Of a stretch of DNA of 41,504 bases, positions 33,701 to 41,504 are shown piece by piece. Each line of letters opens with the position of its first letter. Positions within the stretch are counted from its first letter, which is position 1. The stretch is from assembly GCF_015209585.1 (NCBI RefSeq), contig NZ_JADEYR010000020.1, positions 1-41,504 of the forward strand, given 5' to 3'. The position numbers were made by a program, and so were the translations under genes. The notes under the pieces were generated by a model. It saw only the letters and a list, made by a program, of their open reading frames with translations. It searched no databases and was not told the DNA's origin. Source of the stretch: Brachybacterium epidermidis (GTDB lineage Bacteria > Actinomycetota > Actinomycetes > Actinomycetales > Dermabacteraceae).

Positions 33701-33954
33701 GCAGGAACGATCGGGGCTCCTGCAGGCGCACCCGCGCGGCGGCGGGGACGCTTGGTGATGGTCGGCTCCGCCGCGGCGGCGGTCTGCTCGGGCACCACCG
33801 TGCGGAACACGGGGGTGTCCGTCGGGGTCTCCGGGGTGAGGACGGGGGCCGGGGCCCCCGCTGGCGCTCCCGCGGCGCGGCGGCGCCTGCGCGTGGGGGT
33901 GGTGCCGGTCGAATCCTCGTCGATCGATGCGCGGTCGTCGGTGCTGTCAGCCAT
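30745..33954 (-). CDS. rne: Ribonuclease E/G family protein
   Basis: 1069-aa endoribonuclease for mRNA turnover and rRNA/tRNA maturation. The N-terminal 430 residues are low-complexity, with proline/alanine, Arg runs (up to eight Arg) and Asp/Ser/Glu-rich stretches. The catalytic core then has an S1 domain (VGNVYLGKVQNVLPSMEASF), the DNase I-like site (SLVIDRTEAMTVVDVNTGKF, then GGIIVIDFIDM with the Mg-binding Asp residues), and the zinc link (ATCEHCNGRGL). The C-terminal 160 residues are again disordered. ATG at 33954 with AAGGAG nine bases before it. Placement beside rplU is conserved in actinobacteria. Confidence 0.95.
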   Translation of the reverse strand: MADSTDDRASIDEDSTGTTPTRRRRRAAGAPAGAPAPVLTPETPTDTPVFRTVVPEQTAAAAEPTITKRPRRRAGAPAGAPIVPAPAAQDPETGEAAEGSEGLPQGSVAQQDAPRTAPAAAQPEPRTDAVASSPATAQEEDEDELDGDEQDANPVADDLRALASTRTRGGAVEQAAGQADDDRARREQAQQDFASLLFQAPAPAQPRTTVGPKDAPVGSADLSFDAGSDSGQDTDGAEDASSEDAEDAPHRRTRSRRRSGSVGEQGSDATAGEARKDGGTDEESTGDDSSSEDGDDSGDSKDDEGREGSGSSRRRRRRGGRGRRGRGRGDEDRVSGDDQDSGTDSSRGGSDDQDGESEDPSSEDSDGEKDSGDGSSGSSSSRRRRRRRRSGSSDGDVSSPDDPPNTVVKVREGRDEVKSVKGSTRLEAKRQRRREGRDAGRRRSVITEAEFLARRESVKRSMVVREQKGRTQIAVLEDDVLVEHYVAQKSQTSMVGNVYLGKVQNVLPSMEASFVDIGKGRNAVLYAGEVNWDAAGLEGQPRRIELALKSGDSVLVQVTKDPIGHKGARLTSQISLPGRYLVFVPGGSMTGISRKLPDTERARLKKIMRQIIPEDAGVIVRTAAEGASEEELTRDVERLRAQWDKIQKAQKSKSAPAALSQEPDIAIKVVRDVFNEDFTSLIVEGGKVHDDVHEYISSVAPDLLERLTRHVGPEDVFAKHRIDEQLLKAMDRKVYLPSGGSLVIDRTEAMTVVDVNTGKFTGSGGSLEETVTRNNLEAAEEIVRQLRLRDIGGIIVIDFIDMVLESNRDLVLRRLVECLGRDRTKHQVAEVTSLGLVQMTRKRVGQGLVETYSATCEHCNGRGLIVDMDGSHSHTGGNGNGSNSGSGGGNGSGEESSRSGRRRGGRKSRSAEAREAVGELIDPQSADVHRLQEDESSRALARATIASIAAASGHQSSPEVTVDGKVVSVQGQEQTPTANDEPGHSEEQEGTVPTDQQPQQDTGEATRAADAGSLERPEQADRVEQSAPAADASGTGDPEPVTRIDPEAGSTDPEQASPDGPGGTVTPEG

Positions 33955-34405
33955 GTGGCCGTCTCCTTCTGGAGGATCCAGCGCACCCTGGGTCCCATGT
34001 GGTCATCGTCCCTGGGGACGGAAGTCTCTGGCCCTCGCCGCCGCGCTGCTCCTCAGAGGGAGCGCTGCGATGCTGATCGCGGGAGCCGACTCGGTCGCGT
34101 GAACTCGCGTTCCCGGAGCTCCGACGCAACAACGCCGGGAGGTTCCCCCACCCGGTACGGGGCAGGAGAGCGCCGCGGTCAGTATGGCACAGGGAGCTGG
34201 TCCGGGACATCGCGACATGCGGCGCGACACACGCCGCCGCCGGGCCGACACACCCCGCCGCACGCTCGTCGATCCCGACCCGGGGATCCTCGCGGTGGGA
34301 GACTGGCTACTGCCGGACCGGCGCGCATCCCGGGACGATGGTCCCTTCCTGCAACCCTGCCCGGTCGTACTTTCGTGACAGCGTGTCGTTCCCCTGGGAG
34401 GATCC
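33955..34405. other. Divergent intergenic region rne / cydA
   Basis: 451 bases without a supportable gene. It must hold the divergent promoters of rne and the cyd operon. On the minus strand CATACT at 34186-34181, preceded by TGC (extended -10), is a weak candidate for rne and would imply a leader of about 220 nt, as RNase E genes often have. On the plus side no convincing promoter was found; GGGAGGA stands three bases before the cydA ATG as ribosome binding site. Confidence 0.5.
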
Positions 34406-35962
34406 ATGGAAGCCCTCGACCTGGCACGGTGGCAGTTCGGCATCACCACCGTGTACCACTTCATCTTCGTACCACTCACGATCGGCCTGTCGCTGCTGGT
34501 CGCGATCATGCAGACCATCGCCGTGCGATCCAAGGACCCAGTCAGGAAGGACGCCTGGACGCGCCTGACGAAGTTCTTCGGATCGATGCTGATCGTGAAC
34601 TTCGGCATCGGCATCGCCACCGGCATCGTCCAGGAGTTCCAGTTCGGCATGAACTGGTCGGAGTACTCCCGCTACGTGGGCGACGTGTTCGGCGCCCCGC
34701 TGGCCCTGGAGGGCCTGCTGGCCTTCTTCCTGGAGTCGGTGTTCCTGGGGCTGTGGATCTTCGGCTGGAACAAGCTGCCGGAGAAGATCCACCTGCTCAC
34801 CATCTGGATGGTGGCGATCGGCACCATGCTCTCGGCGTACTTCATCATCGCCGCGAACTCCTTCATGCAGCACCCCGTCGGCGCCGTGCTGAACCCGGAG
34901 ACCGGGCGGGCGGAGCTCGATCCCTCCCAGGGCTCCATCCTCTCGGTGCTCACCAACGTCACCACCCTGGCGGCGTTCCCCCACGTGATCTCCGGCGCCT
35001 GGCTGGTGGCCTCCGCCTTCGTCACCGGCGTGGCCGGCTGGCACATGGTGCGCCACCACAACAAGGCCCGCGAGCTCGGCATGGAGACCACCGACGGTGC
35101 CGAGCACCACCTGATGAGCCGCGACGTGTTCCGGCCCGCCGTCCGCTTCGGCGTGGTGGCCATGTTCGTCTCCGCCCTGGTGCTGGTGATCTCCGGCGAC
35201 TTCCAGGCCAAGATCATGTTCGAGCAGCAGCCGATGAAGATGGCCTCGGCCGAGGCGCTGTGCGAGACCCAGTCCGGTGCGCCGTTCTCCATCCTCACCG
35301 TGGGCGGCCCGGACGCGTTCGCGGCCGACTGCGACAGCGTGACCCACCTGATCGAGGTCCCCTACGTCACCGCGATCCTGGCCACCTATGATCCGAACGC
35401 CACCCTGCAGGGCGTGGACGACCTGAACGCGCAGTACAAGGAGCAGTTCGGCGAGACCACCACGGACATCTTCGGCAACGAGGTCGAGGCCGACTACCGG
35501 CCCAACCTGTTCGTCACCTACTGGTCCTTCCGCCTGATGATCGGCCTGGCGGTGTTCAGCGCCATCGTCGCCTTCTGGGCACTGTGGGTGACGCGCGGGA
35601 AGGGCGACCAGGCCCGCACCACCGGCTCCAAGGCCTTCGCCTGGTTCACCGTGCTGGCGATCCCCATGCCGTTCCTGGCCAACTCCGCCGGCTGGGTGTT
35701 CACCGAGATGGGCCGCCAGCCCTGGGTGGTCCACCCCAACCCGCTGGACCCGACGGTGCGCCTGATGACCATCCAGGGCGTCTCCTCCAACCCCGGCTGG
35801 ATGGTGCTCACCTCCATGGTGACCTTCACCCTGCTGTACGGGGTGCTCGCCGTGGTGTGGTTCTACCTGATGCGCAAGGCCGCCCTCAAGGGCATCCCCA
35901 TCCCGCAGCGTGACGAGCAGACCGACGAGCTCGACACCCCGGCCATCTCCTTCGGGTACTGA
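34406..35962 (+). CDS. cydA: Cytochrome bd ubiquinol/menaquinol oxidase subunit I
   Basis: 518-aa haem-bearing subunit of the bd-type terminal oxidase, which reduces O2 with quinol under low oxygen or stress. Nine or so transmembrane segments. Visible family features: His18 in ITTVYHFIFVPLTIGLSLLV (haem b595 ligand), AAFPHVISGAWLVASAFVTG (His for b558), the quinol-loop EQQPMKMASAEAL, and EMGRQPWVV. ATG at 34406 with GGGAGGA. Operon head of cydABDC; the next gene follows by 18 bases. Confidence 0.97.
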   Translation: MEALDLARWQFGITTVYHFIFVPLTIGLSLLVAIMQTIAVRSKDPVRKDAWTRLTKFFGSMLIVNFGIGIATGIVQEFQFGMNWSEYSRYVGDVFGAPLALEGLLAFFLESVFLGLWIFGWNKLPEKIHLLTIWMVAIGTMLSAYFIIAANSFMQHPVGAVLNPETGRAELDPSQGSILSVLTNVTTLAAFPHVISGAWLVASAFVTGVAGWHMVRHHNKARELGMETTDGAEHHLMSRDVFRPAVRFGVVAMFVSALVLVISGDFQAKIMFEQQPMKMASAEALCETQSGAPFSILTVGGPDAFAADCDSVTHLIEVPYVTAILATYDPNATLQGVDDLNAQYKEQFGETTTDIFGNEVEADYRPNLFVTYWSFRLMIGLAVFSAIVAFWALWVTRGKGDQARTTGSKAFAWFTVLAIPMPFLANSAGWVFTEMGRQPWVVHPNPLDPTVRLMTIQGVSSNPGWMVLTSMVTFTLLYGVLAVVWFYLMRKAALKGIPIPQRDEQTDELDTPAISFGY

Positions 35963-35980
35963 GAAGGGACAAGGACTGTC

Positions 35981-37081
35981 ATGGACATGATCGATCCGAC
36001 CTTGCTGCAGACGCTGTGGTTCGCGCTGATCGCCTTCTTCTTCCTGGGTTACTTCCTGCTGGAGGGTTTCGACTTCGGGGTGGAGATGAACGTCCTCGCC
36101 CTGGGCAAGGGGGACACCGAACGTCGCGGCACCATCATCTCGACCATCGCCCCGATCTGGGACGGCAACCAGGTGTGGCTGCTGGTGGGCGGCGCCTCGA
36201 TCTTCGCGGCGTTCCCCGAGTGGTACGCCACCCTGTTCTCCGGCTTCTACCTGGCACTGCTGCTGCTCCTGGTGATGCTGATCGTGCGGGTGTGCGCCTT
36301 CAAGTACCGCGCCAAGCACGACACCCCCACCTGGACGAAGACCTGGGACTGGGTCCACATCCTCTCCGGCTTCCTGCCGGCGCTGCTGTGGGGCGTGGCC
36401 TTCGCCAACATCGTCAGGGGCGTGGCCATCGACGGCAACAGCTGGGTGACCACCTCCCTGCTGGGCCTGCTGAACCCCTTCGGCCTGCTGGGCGGCATCG
36501 TGTTCGTGCTGCTGTTCTGGCTGCACGGCACCTTGTACCTCACTCTGCGCACGGTGGGTGAGCTGCGCGAGGACGCCAACCGCCTGGCCGGCATCCTGAT
36601 CCTGCCCACCATCATCGCCGGTGCGGCCTTCCTGATCTGGTACCAGCTGGCCTACTCCAACTCTGCCCTCACCTGGCTGCCCTTGCTGGTGGCGGCGGTG
36701 GCCCTGGTGGCGGTGGCAGTGCTGAACCGGATGCGCCGGGAGGGCGCGGCCTTCATGGCCTCCCTGACGGCGATCGGAGGGGCGGGTGTGACGCTGTTCG
36801 GTGGGCTGTTCCCCTACGTGCTGCCGGCCACCAACGACGCCGCCAACTCGCTCACGGTGGCCGGAGCCTCCTCCAGCGAGCACACGCTGCTGGTGATGAC
36901 CATCGCCGTGGTGGTGTTCATGCCGATCGTGCTGGCCTACGAGATCTGGTCCTTCTGGGTGTTCCGCCACCGCATCGCCGGCCCAGACGACCCCCAGCCG
37001 CCCGGCCTGGTGGAGCGTGCTCGCGGCGCCTACCGCGAGGCCTTCGACCAGGACGGCGGTCGCCGCCACGCCGAGAGCTGA
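35981..37081 (+). CDS. cydB: Cytochrome bd oxidase subunit II
   Basis: 366-aa integral membrane partner of CydA. Conserved N-terminal segment LIAFFFLGYFLLEGFDFGVE and IWDGNQVWLLVGGASIFAAF are diagnostic. Start ATG at 35981 with GGGACAAGGA upstream; a second ATG two codons later is possible. C-terminus is cytosolic and charged. Gap of 68 bases to cydD holds a weak GTGCCG/CGGCAC stem. Confidence 0.97.
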   Translation: MDMIDPTLLQTLWFALIAFFFLGYFLLEGFDFGVEMNVLALGKGDTERRGTIISTIAPIWDGNQVWLLVGGASIFAAFPEWYATLFSGFYLALLLLLVMLIVRVCAFKYRAKHDTPTWTKTWDWVHILSGFLPALLWGVAFANIVRGVAIDGNSWVTTSLLGLLNPFGLLGGIVFVLLFWLHGTLYLTLRTVGELREDANRLAGILILPTIIAGAAFLIWYQLAYSNSALTWLPLLVAAVALVAVAVLNRMRREGAAFMASLTAIGGAGVTLFGGLFPYVLPATNDAANSLTVAGASSSEHTLLVMTIAVVVFMPIVLAYEIWSFWVFRHRIAGPDDPQPPGLVERARGAYREAFDQDGGRRHAES

Positions 37082-37149
37082 GAGCCTGACGGTGCCGCGG
37101 GGACCCTCGGCACGCCGAGCAGTCCCTCCGCCCTGTCAGACTGTCCACG

Positions 37150-38931
37150 ATGACAACCTCGATCTCGCGCCCGCCTGCCCCGCCGCCCGCGGGGACGGCG
37201 GGCGCGTCCGCCCCCACCCCGAAGCGGGCCTCCCGCGCCCCGCTGGACCCGCGCCTGGTCCGCGAGGTCAGGGCCGCCCGCAGCCACGTGGCCCGCACCA
37301 CCGTGCTGGGCCTGGTGCAGGCCGGCTGCGTGATCACCACGGCCCTGGTGATCGGCCGTCTCGGCGCCTCACTGCTGGTGGACCGTGAGCTCCCCCAGGC
37401 CGCCCCGGCACTACTGGGAGTGCTCGCGCTGGCTCTGGCGATCCGGGCGCTCGCGGTGCTGGTGGAGCAGCGCACCGCCCATCGGGCCGCCACCGACGCC
37501 ATCGCCCAGCTGCGCTCCCGCATCGTGTCCCACGCCGCCCAACTGGGCCCGCGCAGCTCTGCCGGTCGCGGAGCGGACCTCACGGCCCTGGCCACCACCG
37601 GCGTGGAGAACCTGCGCCCCTACCTGGTGGGGTACGTGCCGCAGCTGCTGCTGAGCCTCACCGTGACCCCGCTGTGCCTGCTGACCATCGGCCTGCTGGA
37701 CCTCACCAGTGCTCTGATCGCCCTGTTCACCCTGCCCCTGGTGCCGCTGTTCATGATCCTGGTGGGCAAGCTGACGGTGGGCCGCTCCGAGCGCCTGCTG
37801 GCAGACATGCGCACCATGTGGGCCCAGATGCTGGACCTGGTCGACGGGCTGCCCACCCTGCGCGCCCTGGGCCGGGAGAAGGGCCCCGAGAAGGTGGTGC
37901 GCAGTCTCGGCGACCGCCACCGCGCCTCCACCATGGGCTCGCTGAAGTACGCGTTCCTCTCCGGGATGGTGCTGGAGCTGCTGGCCACGCTGTGCGTGGC
38001 GCTGATCGCGGTGAGCATCGGCATGCGCCTGGTGTACGGGCACATGGACCTGGCCCCGGCGCTGGCCGTGCTGGTGCTGGCGCCCGAGGTGTACCAGCCG
38101 CTGCGCAACGTCGGCTCCCAGTACCACTCCTCGACCGACGGCCTGGCCGCCGTCACCGCGGCCTTCGAGGTGCTCGACGAGCCCGTCACGGCCGACGGCC
38201 GCACGGAGGCTCCCGACCTGCGCACCGCCACCCTGGCATTGCGCGGGGTCACCGTCGCCTCCCGCGACGGCCTGGCCCCCTACCGCGCCGAGGTCACCGT
38301 GCGCCCTGGTCGGGTGCTGGCCCTCACCGGCCCCTCGGGGTCCGGGAAGACCACGGCCGTGCACGTCATGCTGGGGCTGCTGGAGCCCGCGGAGGGCCGC
38401 GCTGAGGTGATCGCCGCCGACGGCACCGCCGTGGACGTGCGCGAGCTGCGCCGACGCTCCCTGTGGGACCAGGTGGCGCTGCTGCCCCAGCGTCCCGTGC
38501 TGCCCGCGGGCACCATCCGCTCCGTGCTGCTGTCGGCCCGCCCCGGTACGAGCGAGGGCGAGGTCGCCCGTGCCGCCGCGGCAACCGGCCTGGACGCCGT
38601 GGTGGCCGAGCGCGGCTGGGATGCGGATCTGGGCCGCGCCGGCGCCGGCATCTCCCTGGGAGAGCGGCAGCGCCTGGCCCTGGCCCGCGCCATGCTCTCC
38701 CCCGCACCGCTGGTGGTGCTCGACGAACCCACCGCCCACCTGGACGGGGCCACCGAGCAGGTGGTGCTGGACCTCATCGCGGACCTGCGCCGTCAGGGAC
38801 GCACCGTGGTGGTGATCGCCCACCGCTCCCGCCTGGTCGACATCGCGGACGACGTCGCCGAGGTGCAGGCCCGCCACACCCGCGATGCCGAGCACCCGGC
38901 CGGGCACGAGCACCAGGAGGTCGCCCCGTGA
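37150..38931 (+). CDS. cydD: Thiol reductant ABC exporter subunit CydD
   Basis: 593-aa half of the heterodimeric CydDC exporter needed to assemble cytochrome bd. After a Pro/Ala-rich N-terminus there is a six-helix ABC domain (37-310), then an ATPase domain: Walker A GPSGSGKTT, Q-loop VALLPQRPVLPAG, signature ISLGERQRLALARAM (a variant of LSGGQ), Walker B LVVLDEPTAHLD, H-loop VVVIAHRSRL. ATG at 37150 lacks a clear ribosome binding site. Its stop overlaps the cydC GTG (GTGA). Confidence 0.95.
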   Translation: MTTSISRPPAPPPAGTAGASAPTPKRASRAPLDPRLVREVRAARSHVARTTVLGLVQAGCVITTALVIGRLGASLLVDRELPQAAPALLGVLALALAIRALAVLVEQRTAHRAATDAIAQLRSRIVSHAAQLGPRSSAGRGADLTALATTGVENLRPYLVGYVPQLLLSLTVTPLCLLTIGLLDLTSALIALFTLPLVPLFMILVGKLTVGRSERLLADMRTMWAQMLDLVDGLPTLRALGREKGPEKVVRSLGDRHRASTMGSLKYAFLSGMVLELLATLCVALIAVSIGMRLVYGHMDLAPALAVLVLAPEVYQPLRNVGSQYHSSTDGLAAVTAAFEVLDEPVTADGRTEAPDLRTATLALRGVTVASRDGLAPYRAEVTVRPGRVLALTGPSGSGKTTAVHVMLGLLEPAEGRAEVIAADGTAVDVRELRRRSLWDQVALLPQRPVLPAGTIRSVLLSARPGTSEGEVARAAAATGLDAVVAERGWDADLGRAGAGISLGERQRLALARAMLSPAPLVVLDEPTAHLDGATEQVVLDLIADLRRQGRTVVVIAHRSRLVDIADDVAEVQARHTRDAEHPAGHEHQEVAP

Positions 38932-40673
38932 CCACCTCCCCCGATCTGGCCCTGCGCCGCGCCGAGAGAGCGCTGGAGATCCCCCGCGCCCGACTGGCCG
39001 CCGCGGTGCTCTCCGCCTGCGCCACCCTCGCGGCTGCCTTCGCCCTCGCCGCGGTCTCCGCCTACCTGGTCACCCGCGCCTGGACGATGCCCCCGGTGCT
39101 GGACCTCACCGTGGCCGTGGTGATGGTGCGCGCCCTGGGCGTGGCCCGCGGCGTGTTCCGCTGGCTGGACCGCATGACCACCCACGCGGTCGCGCTGCGC
39201 GGCGTGGTCTCCCTGCGCACCAACCTGTTCACCGCCCTGGCCGCCCGCACCGACGACACCCTGACCCGGCTGCGCCGCGGTGACCTGCTGGCCCGCATCG
39301 GCGACGACGCCCAGGAGCTCGCCGCCCACGTGATCAAGGCGATCGTGCCGGGCATCGTCTCGGTGGTCATGTTCGTGGTGGTGCTGGCCACGATCATGCC
39401 GATGTCGATGCTGGCGGGCCTGACCATGGCCGCATCGCTGGTGCTGGCCTCGTTGATCGCTCCGCTGGCGGCCTACCGCGCCTCACGCATCTCCCAGGAC
39501 GCGGTGGTGACCACCCGTTCCCAGGTCTCCGCCAGCGCGCTGGAGATCCTGGACGACGCCACCAGCCTGCGCGTGGACGGCCGCCTCGACGCCGCCCTGG
39601 GCACGCTCGCCGCGGAGCAGTCAGCGCACGACGCCGCGATCGACCGCGCGGCCCTGCCCAGTGCGGTGGCCTCCGCCGCCGTTCCCGCCTCGATGGTGCT
39701 GGCGGTGCTCGGCTCACTGCTGGCCGCCGGTGCCGCCTGGCTGGACGGCGGTGCCTCCGCCGGGCAGATCGGCGTGCTGCTCCTGCTGCCGCTGTCCTCC
39801 TTCGAAGCCGCCTCAGCGCTCCCGGCGGCCGCCTCCCAGTACGCCCGCTCCCGCGCCGCTGCCGCCCGGCTCGACGCCGTGGTCCGGCCGGACGCGGCCC
39901 TTGCGTCGCTGGAGGCGCGCACCGAGAGCGCGGCGTCGACCGAGCTCCCCGCAGACAACGAGCCGGCCGTCGCGCCGTCCGCTGCAGTCCCGTCCCTCGC
40001 CCCCACCGCGCATCTGCGCGCCGTGGGCCTCACCGCCGGTTGGAGCCCCGAGGCCCCGCGCGTGGCGGGCCTGGACCTCGACCTGCCCCCGGGCTCCCGC
40101 CTCGCGGTCGTCGGCGCCTCCGGCAGCGGGAAATCCACCCTGCTGGCCACGCTCGCCGGTCTGCTGTCCCCGCTGGCCGGCGCCGTCCAGCTGGACGGCA
40201 CCGACATCGCCTCCCTGCCGCCGCATGCCGTACGGCAGAAGGTGGTGATGTTCGCCGAGGACGCCCACGTGTTCGCCACCAGCGTGCGGGAGAACCTGCG
40301 GGTGGTGCGCGGCGACCTGGACGACGACACCGCCCATGCCGCCCTGCGTGCCGTGGGCCTGGAGGACTGGGTGGCACAGCTCCCCCGCGGACTGGACCCC
40401 ATGCTGGGCCCGGACGGCACCACCGTTTCCGGAGGCGAGCGTCGACGGCTGCTGCTGGCCCGAGCCGTGATCCGAGGCAACGGGATCCTGCTGCTGGACG
40501 AACCCACCGAGCACCTCGATCCCGCCCGCGGCGATGCCCTGCTGCGCTCGCTGCTCACCCCCGCCGACGACACCCTGGTGCCCTCCGGCACCACCGTGGT
40601 GGTGGTCACGCACCGCGCCGAGGCGATCCCCGGCCACCCCCGTGCTCCACATCGGACCCGGCGCACGTGCTGA
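38928..40673 (+). CDS. cydC: Thiol reductant ABC exporter subunit CydC (3' end frameshifted)
   Basis: Partner of CydD. GTG at 38928 (MTTSPDLALRRAERALEIPR). A transmembrane domain precedes an ATPase domain with Walker A GASGSGKST, signature TVSGGERRRLLLARAV, Walker B ILLLDEPTEHLD and H-loop VVVVTHRAEA. All functional motifs are intact. After EAIPG the frame gives a 13-residue basic tail and stops at 40673. Removing one C from the CCCC at 40628-40631 would instead read EAIPATPVLHIGPGARAELH and stop at 40737, overlapping the next ATG, which is the expected operon junction. A one-base insertion, real or sequencing error, is therefore likely. Confidence 0.93.
   Translation: MTTSPDLALRRAERALEIPRARLAAAVLSACATLAAAFALAAVSAYLVTRAWTMPPVLDLTVAVVMVRALGVARGVFRWLDRMTTHAVALRGVVSLRTNLFTALAARTDDTLTRLRRGDLLARIGDDAQELAAHVIKAIVPGIVSVVMFVVVLATIMPMSMLAGLTMAASLVLASLIAPLAAYRASRISQDAVVTTRSQVSASALEILDDATSLRVDGRLDAALGTLAAEQSAHDAAIDRAALPSAVASAAVPASMVLAVLGSLLAAGAAWLDGGASAGQIGVLLLLPLSSFEAASALPAAASQYARSRAAAARLDAVVRPDAALASLEARTESAASTELPADNEPAVAPSAAVPSLAPTAHLRAVGLTAGWSPEAPRVAGLDLDLPPGSRLAVVGASGSGKSTLLATLAGLLSPLAGAVQLDGTDIASLPPHAVRQKVVMFAEDAHVFATSVRENLRVVRGDLDDDTAHAALRAVGLEDWVAQLPRGLDPMLGPDGTTVSGGERRRLLLARAVIRGNGILLLDEPTEHLDPARGDALLRSLLTPADDTLVPSGTTVVVVTHRAEAIPGHPRAPHRTRRTC
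40628..40631 (+). other. Probable one-base insertion in cydC (CCCC run)
   Basis: One extra C here shifts the last part of cydC. The alternative frame (to 40737) gives a natural-looking C-terminus and an ATGA junction with the kinase gene. The affected residues lie after the last ABC motif, so function may survive. Confidence 0.65.
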
Positions 40674-40733
40674 GCTGCATGCTGCCCGCACCGCCCGCCC
40701 CACCCGCTCCGGTTCCGCATCCCAGGAGGATCG

Positions 40734-41504
40734 ATGAGTCAGGACCTGCTGCCCCCCGCCCGCGCCGACCGACCCCGCGTGCAGGACCTGGCCGAGGCCG
40801 TGCTGGCCGGCGGCGACACGGAGGACCTGCTGCAGCTGCTGGTCGCCTCCGCCCGCACCGACCTGGCACCCGGCGACTCCGTGCTGGTGATGCCGCTCGA
40901 GCCCGGGACCTGGACCGTGGAGATGGCCGAGGGGCCCAGCGCCACGGATCTGCTGGGACAGCTGCTGGACCCGCAGTCACCGGCGTTCCTGGCCCTCGCA
41001 GCTGCCGACAACGACGCACTGGAGGCGATCGGCGCCCTCGCCCTGGACCCGGATGCCCCCGCCCCCTCCCGCGCCCTGCTCGCGGTGGTCGACGCTGCCG
41101 AGCACGGGCGTGGGTTCCTCGCCGTGCTGCGCGACCGGGATCAGCAGCACATCGCCTTCACGGCGGCGGACAGGGAGCGACTGGACTCCCTGGCCGGACT
41201 GATCGCACTGACCCTGCGCGGCCCCTCCCTCGGTTCCGGCGAGGTGGACGACGAGCGCAGCCGGATCGCCCGCGACCTGCACGACCTGGCCATCCAGGAA
41301 CTGTTCGCCGTGGGCATGGAGCTGGAGGCCCTCACCGAGGCGCTGTCCTCCCCCGGGGAGGAGCCCACCAACTCCCGGATCCGCAGCTCGGTGGCGACCT
41401 CCGTGCAGGGCGTGGAGAACGCGGTGGCCCAGATCCGGCAGATCGTCCAGTCGCTCCGGCGTGAGCGCACGGAGGCGACGCTCACCGAGCGGCTGCGTCA
41501 CGAG
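40734..41504 (+). CDS. GAF-domain sensor histidine kinase (partial)
   Basis: 257 codons before the window ends. Residues about 30-165 look like a GAF-type sensor domain (LLQLLVASARTDLAPGDSVL, RERLDSLAGLIALTLRG). A HisKA_3 dimerisation box follows: DERSRIARDLHDLAIQELFA with phospho-acceptor His183, as in NarL-type kinases. The ATP-binding domain is cut off by the window edge. ATG at 40734 has AGGAGG five bases upstream. Being in the cyd operon, it may report redox or oxygen state to a response regulator encoded just outside the window; this is inference. Confidence 0.88.
   Translation, partial: MSQDLLPPARADRPRVQDLAEAVLAGGDTEDLLQLLVASARTDLAPGDSVLVMPLEPGTWTVEMAEGPSATDLLGQLLDPQSPAFLALAAADNDALEAIGALALDPDAPAPSRALLAVVDAAEHGRGFLAVLRDRDQQHIAFTAADRERLDSLAGLIALTLRGPSLGSGEVDDERSRIARDLHDLAIQELFAVGMELEALTEALSSPGEEPTNSRIRSSVATSVQGVENAVAQIRQIVQSLRRERTEATLTERLRHE

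Noticed and set aside
30454..35391. Very long open frame (1645 codons) on the plus strand across rne and into cydA
   Set aside because: Antisense to rne and out of frame with cydA; composition is low-complexity and matches no family. It is a by-product of high GC content.
34307..37069. 920-codon open frame on the minus strand opposite cydA-cydB
   Set aside because: Both cydA and cydB are clear family members on the plus strand; the His/Gln/Gly-rich antisense frame is a shadow.
37082..37149. GTGCCG/CGGCAC stem between cydB and cydD as a terminator
   Set aside because: Short stem, large loop and no T run; the cydABDC order argues for cotranscription.

Overview
The window is high-GC actinobacterial DNA. 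The gene set and order (rplU-rpmA-obgE-proB, proA-nadD-rsfS, a large RNase E/G, cydABDC followed by a sensor kinase) and the many GTG/TTG starts fit a Micrococcales member, possibly Dermabacteraceae such as Brachybacterium. The genus is inference; no 16S gene is present.

Left part (1-16540) looks like a genomic island next to the 3' end of a tRNA-Ala(GGC) gene (16540-16612, minus). It holds the end of an IS3-family element (1-235), a compact minus-strand operon with a type I restriction-modification system (hsdM-hsdS-hsdR), and a tail of accessory genes: an uncharacterised 125-aa protein, a helix-turn-helix protein, an ImmA/IrrE-like metallopeptidase with a cysteine-rich tail, and a 62-aa charged protein. 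hsdM is interrupted by a 1706-bp IS1380-family element with a CTAA target duplication; removing the element and one CTAA restores a 497-codon hsdM. Between hsdM and the tRNA lies a nested pile of insertion sequences: an IS3 element (called IS3-C here, 10443-16264) carries an IS256-family element and a second IS3 element (IS3-B), and IS3-B carries a second, inverted copy of the IS1380 element. A short C-terminal relic of a probable serine recombinase sits between the pile and the tRNA.

The chromosomal part begins at the tRNA. On the minus strand lies the conserved cluster rplU-rpmA-obgE-proB // proA-small membrane gene-nadD-membrane protein-rsfS-phosphatase. It is split between proB and proA by an oppositely oriented ribose uptake operon (lacI-type regulator, rbsA, rbsC, rbsB, rbsK, rbsD; 20826-26798). 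That operon has its own sigma70-like promoter and a palindromic LacI-family operator just downstream of the predicted start. A decayed OsmC-like fragment lies at the rbsD/proB junction.

Farther right, an rne/rng gene (minus) with a long disordered arginine/acid-rich N-terminus is divergent from cydA-cydB-cydD-cydC (cytochrome bd oxidase and its ABC assembly exporter). A sensor histidine kinase follows and runs off the window end. cydC shows an apparent one-base insertion in a C run near its 3' end that replaces its native C-terminus.

Most notable are the restriction-linked toxin/peptidase-like gene tail, the nested IS pile whose insertion order can be reconstructed to the base, the two IS1380 copies whose differences cluster in one 360-bp stretch and are mostly amino-acid changing, and the short palindromic insert that breaks the IS256 transposase.
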